A stretch of 64,000 bases of DNA from Olleya sp. Hel_I_94. GTDB taxonomy: Bacteria; Bacteroidota; Bacteroidia; Flavobacteriales; Flavobacteriaceae. Position 1 is the first letter of the stretch. Each line of letters opens with the position of its first letter. Shown in pieces: positions 55,342 through 61,841 of this stretch. The stretch is taken from the NCBI RefSeq assembly GCF_007827365.1, contig NZ_VISI01000002.1, positions 377,001 through 441,000 of the forward strand, read 5' to 3'. A model generated the notes under the pieces. It saw nothing but the letters and a program-made list of their open reading frames with translations. It ran no database searches and was not told the origin of the DNA. The position numbers and the translations under genes were made by a program.

Positions 55342-56655
55342 ATGGAATACATACCTAACATAATTTTTGCAATAATACTTTTTGCAGGTATTGGCTACTT
55401 TGCAAACAATGTAAAAAAATTAGTCAGAAACATAAAACTAGGTAAAGACGTTGACGTATCAGACAATAAACCACAACGTTGGAAAAACATGGCATACATT
55501 GCTTTAGGACAAAGCAAAATGGTTAAACGTCCTATTTCTGGATTTTTACATGTTATTGTTTACGTAGGATTTGTAATAATAAACATCGAAGTTTTAGAAA
55601 TTATAATCGATGGTTTATTTGGTACACACAGGATTGGTCATAGCTTACTTCCAGAAGCACTTTACGGTTTTTTAATAGGAAGTTTTGAGATATTGGCAGT
55701 ACTAGTATTAGTAGCAGTTGTTATCTTTTGGACGCGACGTAACGTTATTAAACTAAAACGTTTCATGAAGTCAGAGATGAAGGGTTGGCCTAAATCTGAT
55801 GGTAATATTATATTGTATTTTGAAGTCGTATTAATGTGTCTATTTTTAGTGATGAATGCAACAGACACAGTCTTTCAAGACTATAATTCTGGTAACGTAA
55901 TCAGTCAATTTATAGCACCATTATTTAGTGGATTATCAGAAGCAGCATTACATACTTTAGAGCGTGCAGCATGGTGGATTCACATAGTAGGTATTTTAGT
56001 ATTTTTAAACTACCTATATTTTTCTAAGCATTTACATATCCTTTTGGCATTTCCAAATACATATTACGGTAAGCTTACACCAAAAGGACAATTTAAAAAC
56101 AATGCAACAGTAACTAAAGAGGTTAAGTTAATGATGGATCCAAACGTAGATCCATTTGCAGCACCTGCAGAAGGTACAGAAGCAGCAATGCCAGAAAAAT
56201 TTGGAGCAAGTGACGTACAAGATTTATCATGGGTAAACCTTTTAAATGCCTACACGTGTACAGAATGTGGACGTTGTACAAGTGAGTGTCCAGCAAACCT
56301 AACAGGTAAAAAGCTATCACCACGTAAAATAATGATGGATACCAGAGACCGTCTGGAAGAAGTAGGTAAAAATATAGATGCCAATAAAGGGACGTTTGTA
56401 GACGACGGTAAACAATTATTAGGCGACTATATTACAACCGAAGAGCTTTGGGCTTGTACAAGTTGTAACGCCTGTGTAGAGGCTTGTCCAGTTAGTATTG
56501 ATCCATTAAACATTATCATGGAAATGCGTCAATACTTAGTAATGGAGCAAAGTGCTGCACCAACCGAGTTAAATAACATGATGACCAATATAGAAAACAA
56601 TGGTGCACCTTGGCCTTACAACCAAATGGACCGTTTAAACTGGAAAGACGAGTAG
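55342..56655 (+). CDS. Membrane-bound 4Fe-4S oxidoreductase subunit (HdrC/DsrK-NarI-like)
   Basis: 437 residues. About five membrane helices in the first 230 residues (3-20, 68-90, 108-130, 157-175, 210-228) include His pairs that may bind heme. Two 4Fe-4S motifs follow: CTECGRCTSECP (Cys306, 309, 312, 316) and CTSCNACVEACP (Cys372, 375, 378, 382). This resembles the NarI-like plus ferredoxin layout of respiratory Fe-S proteins such as HdrDE, DsrK or GlpC partners. With the CCG gene at 57281 it forms a split heterodisulfide-reductase-like unit. Electron donor and acceptor are unknown. It starts 29 bp after mlaD. Confidence 0.9.
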   Translation: MEYIPNIIFAIILFAGIGYFANNVKKLVRNIKLGKDVDVSDNKPQRWKNMAYIALGQSKMVKRPISGFLHVIVYVGFVIINIEVLEIIIDGLFGTHRIGHSLLPEALYGFLIGSFEILAVLVLVAVVIFWTRRNVIKLKRFMKSEMKGWPKSDGNIILYFEVVLMCLFLVMNATDTVFQDYNSGNVISQFIAPLFSGLSEAALHTLERAAWWIHIVGILVFLNYLYFSKHLHILLAFPNTYYGKLTPKGQFKNNATVTKEVKLMMDPNVDPFAAPAEGTEAAMPEKFGASDVQDLSWVNLLNAYTCTECGRCTSECPANLTGKKLSPRKIMMDTRDRLEEVGKNIDANKGTFVDDGKQLLGDYITTEELWACTSCNACVEACPVSIDPLNIIMEMRQYLVMEQSAAPTELNNMMTNIENNGAPWPYNQMDRLNWKDE

Positions 56656-56663
56656 TATAATTT

Positions 56664-56752
56664 GGGCGTTACCACAAGGGTCGCGCTATCCATTATATCT
56701 TTTTTTGCCATATATGGCAGCAAAAAAAGGATGTCATTACTATCGCTAACGC
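56664..56752. repeat. Dispersed intergenic repeat element, about 90 bp, with inverted ends
   Basis: The 107-bp gap after the Fe-S gene holds an element that begins GGGCGTTA and ends TAACGC, perfectly inverted at the six end bases, with GCTATCC near one end and CTATCGCTAACGC at the other. The centre has a strong hairpin (CTTTTTTTGCC / GGCAGCAAAAAAAG). I recall repeats of this form, GGGCGTT...TTTGC...AAAAGGAT...CTAACGC, in many Flavobacteriaceae genomes. It is not a coding gene. Confidence 0.65.
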
Positions 56753-56762
56753 AAACCACAAC

Positions 56763-56954
56763 ATGAGTTTTATATTAAAAATACCATCAAAAACAAGACT
56801 AATAGTTGGCATTATAGCTACAACTTTAGCTGTGTTATCATTCTTAATTTTAGATAAATATAAGGTTGGTTTTTTAGGTGGATTAATATCAGGAATGCTT
56901 TTAGGGATGGGTATTGGTTTAATAGTAACATATAAAAAAACACAACGTATATAA
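56763..56954 (+). CDS. Small two-helix membrane protein
   Basis: 63 residues with two hydrophobic helices (about 12-30 and 36-55, the latter Gly-rich: GFLGGLISGMLLGMGIGLIVTY) and basic ends (KIPSKTRL, KKTQRI). No family recognised. It starts 10 bp after the repeat element and ends directly before the TTG start of the next gene (TAATTG), so the two are coupled. Confidence 0.65.
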   Translation: MSFILKIPSKTRLIVGIIATTLAVLSFLILDKYKVGFLGGLISGMLLGMGIGLIVTYKKTQRI

Positions 56955-57272
56955 TTGAAGTATAGAATTTTAATATTACTAATCAGTAGCTTTAGTTTAA
57001 CACAACTAAACGCACAAGATTATAAAAAAGATTCACTTCAATTTAAAATTATAACACAAATAAAATACAAGTCTGGAGCAGTACAAGACATAAAACTTAA
57101 AAAAGTATTATGCGACTATTGTACAGACAAACAAACAAAACAATTAGGGTTGCAAGCACTAAAGTTAGCAAGCTTAGAGCAAAACGATCCAAAAAATAAA
57201 AAGGAAAACGGAATTAAGATTTTATCCATTTACATAAGATTAGCTAAAACCGATTTTTCAGCAATTAAATAA
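56955..57272 (+). CDS. Exported small protein of unknown function
   Basis: 105 residues, TTG start at 56955, one base after the previous stop. A signal peptide ([21 protein letters not shown]) is followed by a basic, Lys-rich body with two Cys four residues apart (KVLCDYCTDKQ), a CxxC pair that could bind metal or form a disulfide. It lies between the membrane protein and the CCG Fe-S gene, 8 bp upstream of the latter. No family recognised. Confidence 0.65.
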   Translation: MKYRILILLISSFSLTQLNAQDYKKDSLQFKIITQIKYKSGAVQDIKLKKVLCDYCTDKQTKQLGLQALKLASLEQNDPKNKKENGIKILSIYIRLAKTDFSAIK

Positions 57273-57280
57273 AACAGATT

Positions 57281-58072
57281 ATGAGCGAACAACTTATAGT
57301 GCCAACTATGGCAGAAATGATGAGCCAAGGTAAAACTCCAGATATTTTATTCTGGGTTGGATCAGCAGGAAGTTATGACGACAGAGCTAAAAAAATCACC
57401 AAAGCTTTTGTAAAAATATTAAACAAAGCAAAAGTAAATTTTGCAGTATTAGGTACAGAAGAGAGCTCAACAGGTGATATCGCAAAACGTGCAGGAAACG
57501 AGTTTTTGTTTCAAATGCAAGCCATGATGAATATTGAGCTGCTTAACTCATATAACGTAAAACGTATTGTAACCTGCGATCCGCATTCATTTAATTGTTT
57601 AAAAAACGAATATCCAGAATTAGGAGGTAATTACGAGGTGTTACACCACACACAATTTATCAAACAATTAATAGACAATAAAGTTATTCAAATAGAGAAT
57701 AGCAACTTTAATGGTAAACGTATCACGTTTCATGATCCATGTTATTTAGGTCGTGCAAATTCAGAATATTTAGCACCAAGAGACGTGTTATCTGTATTAA
57801 ACGCAAATTTAATCGAGATGAAACGAAACAAATCTACAGCATTATGTTGTGGTGCAGGAGGTGCGCAGATGTTTAAAGAGCCAGAAAAAGGAGATAAAGA
57901 TATTAATGAGTTAAGAACAGAAGATGCTTTAGAGACTAATCCAGATATAATCGCTACGGGTTGTCCTTACTGTATGACCATGATGTCTGATGGTGTAAAA
58001 GTTAAAGAAAAAGAAAACACAATTAAGGTTATGGATATTGCCGAGCTAATTGCTAACGCACAGGACCTATAA
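57281..58072 (+). CDS. CCG-domain Fe-S protein (HdrB/GlpC-like), first cluster site changed
   Basis: 263 residues with two CCG domains of the heterodisulfide-reductase B type. The second is intact: DPCYLGR (Cys154), LCCGAGG (Cys189-190) and GCPYC (Cys228, 231), the ligands of a non-cubane 4Fe-4S site. In the first the usual Cys are replaced: GTEESSTGD (Ser63 where Cys is expected) and TCDPHSFNC (Asp100 and Ser103 in place of the CPHC pair). So one site probably does not hold a cluster. It follows the membrane Fe-S gene after two small genes and a repeat. It overlaps the next gene by one base. Confidence 0.88.
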   Translation: MSEQLIVPTMAEMMSQGKTPDILFWVGSAGSYDDRAKKITKAFVKILNKAKVNFAVLGTEESSTGDIAKRAGNEFLFQMQAMMNIELLNSYNVKRIVTCDPHSFNCLKNEYPELGGNYEVLHHTQFIKQLIDNKVIQIENSNFNGKRITFHDPCYLGRANSEYLAPRDVLSVLNANLIEMKRNKSTALCCGAGGAQMFKEPEKGDKDINELRTEDALETNPDIIATGCPYCMTMMSDGVKVKEKENTIKVMDIAELIANAQDL

Positions 58073-58263
58073 TGGATATCAAAAAAATTATACTTACAGG
58101 TTTAATCTCAGGAATTGTGTTTGCTTTATTAATGGCTGGATGGGATTATTATAAAGAGGTGCCTTTTTCGGTTTTAAAATTTGTAATTCATTTTGTGTTA
58201 TTTGCATTGTTTAATGGCTACATGTCCTACAGAACAGAAAAAAAGAAATTAAATAATAAGTAG
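58072..58263 (+). CDS. Small two-helix membrane protein
   Basis: 63 residues. Two hydrophobic helices (about 5-23 and 35-53) separated by a short polar loop (WDYYKEVPFSVLKF), then a basic tail (SYRTEKKKLNNK). The ATG shares one base with the stop of the CCG gene (TAATG). No family recognised; co-transcription with the CCG gene suggests it could belong to the same membrane complex. Confidence 0.65.
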   Translation: MDIKKIILTGLISGIVFALLMAGWDYYKEVPFSVLKFVIHFVLFALFNGYMSYRTEKKKLNNK

Positions 58264-58294
58264 CATTTAGTCGCTTTTTAATAGCAGTTTAATA

Positions 58295-59518
58295 ATGACC
58301 AACGAGATATTTCTTCTAAACATATCAGGACCAGATAAACCAGGTTTAACCTCCAGTTTAACTAATGTTTTATCGCAATATGGTGCTAAAATTTTAGATA
58401 TAGGTCAGGCTAATATACACGATACGTTGTCATTGGGTTTTATGTTTGAGATAGAATCTGGTAACAACTCAGCAGCAGTTTTAAAAGATCTATTATTTAA
58501 AGCTTATGAGTTAGGTGTCAAAGCTAAATTCACACCAATATCTTTAGAGGATTACGAAAAATGGGTAGGTCTACAAGGTAAGGATAGATATATTATTACC
58601 ATTTTAGGAGAAAAACTAACAGCAGAACAAATATCTGAGGTAACTAAAGTGATTTCAGAAAAAAACCTAAATATTGATGCTATTAAGCGATTAACTGGAC
58701 GTACTTCATTAATTAAAGAAGAAGAATACCCAAGAGCATCCATACAACTATCCATTAGAGGTAAAATTGAAAACAAAGCAGAGTTTACAGAAAAATTTAT
58801 GCAAATTTCTCATGATTTGGATGTAGATATAGCGTTTCAAGAAGATAACATTTATAGACGTAACAGACGTTTGGTGTGTTTTGATATGGACTCAACATTA
58901 ATACAAACCGAAGTTATTGATGAGCTAGCAGAGCTAGCAGGAGTAGGAGCAGAAGTAAAGGCAATTACAGAGTCTGCTATGCAAGGCGAAATTGATTTCA
59001 ACGAAAGTTTTAAACAACGCATGCAATTATTAAAAGGGTTAAGTGAAGACGTATTACATGACGTAGCAATCAACTTGCCAATTACTAAAGGTGCAAGACG
59101 TTTAATAGATACTTTAAAAAAATACGGTTTTAAAACAGCAATTTTGTCTGGTGGTTTTACTTACTTTGGACACTATTTGCAAAAAGAATTAGGTATTGAT
59201 TATGTATACGCTAATCAATTAGAAATAAAAGATGGTTTACTTACTGGTGGCTATCTTGGAGAGATTGTAGATGGTAATAAAAAAGCCGAATATTTACAAG
59301 ATATAGCTAATAAAGAAGGCATCGATATTAGTCAAACCATTGCAGTTGGAGATGGAGCCAATGACTTACCAATGCTCAACCTAGCAGGATTAGGTATTGC
59401 ATTTCATGCCAAACCAAAAGTAAAAAATAATGCCCAAAGTGCTATTTCTAGTATAGGATTAGATGGTGTATTATATTTATTAGGATACCACGACAGACAT
59501 ATAGATTTAATAGAATAA
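58295..59518 (+). CDS. serB: Phosphoserine phosphatase SerB with two ACT domains
   Basis: 407 residues. Two ACT domains fill about 1-175 (LLNISGPDKPGLTSSLTNVLSQYGAKILDIGQANI and the RYIITILGEKLTAEQISEVTKVI unit). The HAD phosphatase domain has CFDMDSTLIQTEVIDELAELAG (nucleophile and acid Asp), the SGGFTYFG loop, and GDGANDLPML with Mg-binding Asp. It makes serine from phosphoserine. The ACT domains may bind serine. It is 31 bp after the small membrane protein gene. Confidence 0.95.
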   Translation: MTNEIFLLNISGPDKPGLTSSLTNVLSQYGAKILDIGQANIHDTLSLGFMFEIESGNNSAAVLKDLLFKAYELGVKAKFTPISLEDYEKWVGLQGKDRYIITILGEKLTAEQISEVTKVISEKNLNIDAIKRLTGRTSLIKEEEYPRASIQLSIRGKIENKAEFTEKFMQISHDLDVDIAFQEDNIYRRNRRLVCFDMDSTLIQTEVIDELAELAGVGAEVKAITESAMQGEIDFNESFKQRMQLLKGLSEDVLHDVAINLPITKGARRLIDTLKKYGFKTAILSGGFTYFGHYLQKELGIDYVYANQLEIKDGLLTGGYLGEIVDGNKKAEYLQDIANKEGIDISQTIAVGDGANDLPMLNLAGLGIAFHAKPKVKNNAQSAISSIGLDGVLYLLGYHDRHIDLIE

Positions 59519-59529
59519 CGATAAAAAAC

Positions 59530-60015
59530 ATGTTAGTAGATTTTAACACATTACCAGAAACATCAAGAGTATGGATTTATCAGTCTAATCGCTCATTTTC
59601 GGATACCGAATTAGAAGAGATTAAAGCTAAGTTAGATATTTTTATCGAAAGTTGGACTGCTCATGGTAGCGACTTAAAAGCTGGCTATGATATTAGATAT
59701 AAGCGTTTTATAATTTTAGCTTTAGACCAAGAGATAAATAAAGCAACAGGATGTAGTATTGATGCTTCTGTCACATTTATTCAACAACTAGAGAAACTGT
59801 ATAATGTAGACTTGTTAGACAAAATGAATGTGTCTTATAAGCAAGGCGAATTTGTAGCACATAAGACCTTAACCGATTTTAGAAAAATGGCTAAACAAAA
59901 AGCGGTTTCAAAAAACACAATTGTATTTAATAACTTAGTTACTAACATTGAAGAGTTAAACGAAAGTTGGGAAGTACCAGCTAGCGAAAGTTGGCACAAC
60001 AGATTTTTAAATTAA
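59530..60015 (+). CDS. Conserved protein of unknown function (often misnamed ABC transporter ATPase)
   Basis: 161 residues, cytoplasmic. Motifs are WIYQSNRSFSDTELEEI, WTAHGSDLKAGYDIRYKRFIILALDQEINKATGCSIDASV, and the closing SWEVPASESWHNRFL. I recognise the family from Bacteroidota and the label ABC transporter ATPase sometimes attached to it, but there is no Walker A, Walker B or signature motif, so that label is not supported. Function unknown. It follows serB by 11 bp. Confidence 0.8.
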   Translation: MLVDFNTLPETSRVWIYQSNRSFSDTELEEIKAKLDIFIESWTAHGSDLKAGYDIRYKRFIILALDQEINKATGCSIDASVTFIQQLEKLYNVDLLDKMNVSYKQGEFVAHKTLTDFRKMAKQKAVSKNTIVFNNLVTNIEELNESWEVPASESWHNRFLN

Positions 60016-60138
60016 TCATTACTTTTATTTCTTAAGGTATCTTATTTTTATAACTATTTTACTTACTTAAATTTGTTAATTATAGTTTAATTATTAGTTA
60101 ATTAGTATTTAAATCTTTTTTTTAAAATTAAGGTTAAA

Positions 60139-60152
60139 GTAACATATGTTAC
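60139..60152. promoter_or_regulatory. Perfect 14-bp palindrome GTAACATATGTTAC, candidate operator
   Basis: GTAACATATGTTAC reads the same on both strands. It lies 55 bp upstream of the thioredoxin gene start, in a 191-bp AT-rich gap that has no other gene. Palindromes of this shape are typical for Crp/Fnr-type dimeric regulators. No clear TANNTTTG box stands beside it. I find no second copy in the window. Confidence 0.5.
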
Positions 60153-60206
60153 ACAATTAGCAATTAATTATCACGTTATTTATAGGTAAATTTATATTAA
60201 CTAGTT

Positions 60207-60647
60207 ATGTCTAAAATCAAAGTTATTTTATTTGTTACCCTATTATTCTCAATACAATCTTTTGCTCAAGATTGGCATACTGATATAGATAAGGCAAAAA
60301 GTTTGGCTAATAAAAATAATCAAAATATAATATTAGTTTTTCAAGGTTCTGATTGGTGTGCGCCTTGTATTAAATTGGATAAGGAAATTTGGAGTACTTT
60401 ACAGTTTCAAAATTTAGCTAAAAATCACTTTGTAATGCTCAAGGCAGATTTTCCTAAAAGAAAACAAAATAAATTACCTCTAGATTTACAAGCACATAAT
60501 AATAAGCTTGCAGAAAAATACAACCCAAACGGTTATTTCCCTTTCATACTTGTATTAAACGCTAAAGGCAATGTGTTAGGTAGTTTAGGTTATGAAAAAT
60601 CAACTCCTGAAGACTTTTACAAAAAACTAATAGCTTTTGAAAACTAA
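60207..60647 (+). CDS. Exported thioredoxin-like protein, first gene of the DUF4266/DUF3570 operon
   Basis: 146 residues. A signal peptide (MSKIKVILFVTLLFSIQSFAQ) precedes a thioredoxin-like fold with the redox motif QGSDWCAPCIKLDKEIW (CAPC near 51-54) and the cis-Pro region NGYFPFILVLNAKGNVLGSLGY. The type is the DUF255/Thioredoxin_7 group with Trp before the motif. It sits in the periplasm. Its end overlaps the TTG start of apbE by 11 bases, so translation is coupled. It opens a four-gene operon. Confidence 0.9.
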   Translation: MSKIKVILFVTLLFSIQSFAQDWHTDIDKAKSLANKNNQNIILVFQGSDWCAPCIKLDKEIWSTLQFQNLAKNHFVMLKADFPKRKQNKLPLDLQAHNNKLAEKYNPNGYFPFILVLNAKGNVLGSLGYEKSTPEDFYKKLIAFEN

Positions 60648-61626
60648 TATTTTAATAGTCGTATTATTATTTTGTGTTTTGGGTTTTAGCCAAGACACTT
60701 ATAATAAGAAACTTAAATTAATGGGAAGTAGTTTTGGTATTACAGTAGTAGCAGACTCCCAAAAGCAAGCAGACACTTTTATTAATATAGCAATTTCTGA
60801 AATTTCTAGAATAGAAAAATTAATATCGTCTTGGGACCCAAATTCACAAACGTCTTTAATTAATAAAAATTCAGGAATCAAAGCAGTAAAAGTTGATTTG
60901 GAGTTATTTAATTTAATAAATAGAGCTTTAAAAATCTCTAAATTAACCAATGGTGCTTTTGACATTAGTTACGCATCTATGGACCAAATATGGAAGTTTG
61001 ATGGTACAATGACTGAAATGCCATCCAAAGAAGCTATCAAAAAATCAGTGGATAAGGTTGGTTATCAAAATATAATATTAGATAAAGATCAACAAACAGT
61101 TTTTTTAAAATTAGAAGGCATGAAAATTGGTTTTGGAGCTATAGGTAAAGGTTATGCTGCAGACAAAGCAAAAGCATTGCTAATATCAAAAGGTGTAATC
61201 TCTGGAATTATTAATGCTTCTGGTGATTTAAATACTTGGGGAAAACAACCTAATGGAGATGATTGGAAAGTTGCCATAATAAATCCACTAAATAAAGAAA
61301 AAATTTTCTCGTGGTTACCAGTTAATAATAGCGCAGTTGTCACTTCTGGTAATTATGAAAAATATGTAAAATTTAATAACATCTTATACACGCACATTAT
61401 AGATCCAAGAACAGGGTATCCTGCAACAGGCATTTTAAGTGTTACTATTTTTACTAAAACAGCAGAATTGGCAGATGCATTAGCGACTTCAATATTTGTT
61501 ATGGGAAAAGACACAGGTTTAGATTTTGTAAATCAATTAAAAGGAGTAGAGTGCATTATTATTGATGAAAACAATACCATTATTACCTCTAAAAACATAG
61601 AATTAAATAACTTGAAACATGATTAA
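60637..61626 (+). CDS. apbE: FAD:protein FMN transferase, ApbE family
   Basis: 329 residues from a TTG start at 60637. The signal peptide (MKTNILIVVLLFCVLGFSQ) has no lipobox. ApbE motifs are MGSSFGITVV (near 29-38), TNGAFDISYASMDQIWKF, KIGFGAIGKGYAADKAKALLISKGVISGIINASGDLNTWG, and AVVTSGNYEKY with HIIDPRTGYPATG near the end. These bind FAD and Mg. It attaches FMN to Ser/Thr of exported proteins. It overlaps the thioredoxin gene by 11 bases and the DUF4266 gene by eight. Confidence 0.94.
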   Translation: MKTNILIVVLLFCVLGFSQDTYNKKLKLMGSSFGITVVADSQKQADTFINIAISEISRIEKLISSWDPNSQTSLINKNSGIKAVKVDLELFNLINRALKISKLTNGAFDISYASMDQIWKFDGTMTEMPSKEAIKKSVDKVGYQNIILDKDQQTVFLKLEGMKIGFGAIGKGYAADKAKALLISKGVISGIINASGDLNTWGKQPNGDDWKVAIINPLNKEKIFSWLPVNNSAVVTSGNYEKYVKFNNILYTHIIDPRTGYPATGILSVTIFTKTAELADALATSIFVMGKDTGLDFVNQLKGVECIIIDENNTIITSKNIELNNLKHD

Positions 61627-61831
61627 AAAAGCAATTATTTTAGTTACTCTTATTTTTTCGTTTAGCTCGTGTGTAGTAGTAAAAGAATATGAGAAAGTAA
61701 ATTTAAGTGATCCAGATATGTCATTAACACAAAAAAAAATTGATCGTTTTGAAACAGCCTTTCAAGTCTATCGTGAAGGTGCTTCAGGTGCTAATGGAGG
61801 TAAGTCAGGTGGTGGATGTGGTTGTAATTAA
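61619..61831 (+). CDS. DUF4266 family small lipoprotein with GGGCGCN tail
   Basis: 70 residues. The signal peptide ends at SFSSC (Cys18, lipid anchor). The mature part has VKEYEKVNLSDPDMSLTQKKIDRFETAFQVYREGASGANGGKSGGGCGCN. The start of it (V-K-x-Y/W-E-x-x-x-L-x-x-P-x-M) and the C-terminal Gly-rich GGGCGCN are, from memory, the hallmarks of DUF4266. Two Cys at 67 and 69 lie at the very end. It overlaps apbE by eight bases and precedes the DUF3570 gene by 10 bp. The role is not known. Confidence 0.88.
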   Translation: MIKKAIILVTLIFSFSSCVVVKEYEKVNLSDPDMSLTQKKIDRFETAFQVYREGASGANGGKSGGGCGCN

Positions 61832-61841
61832 TAAGCAAAAA

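Noticed and set aside
59530..60015. ABC transporter ATPase label for this gene
   Set aside because: The family is sometimes called this, but no Walker A, Walker B or ABC signature is present in its 161 residues.
61740..61841. Longer start for the DUF3570 gene
   Set aside because: The in-frame extension overlaps the DUF4266 gene, has no signal peptide at its start, and the ATG at 61842 gives a normal one.
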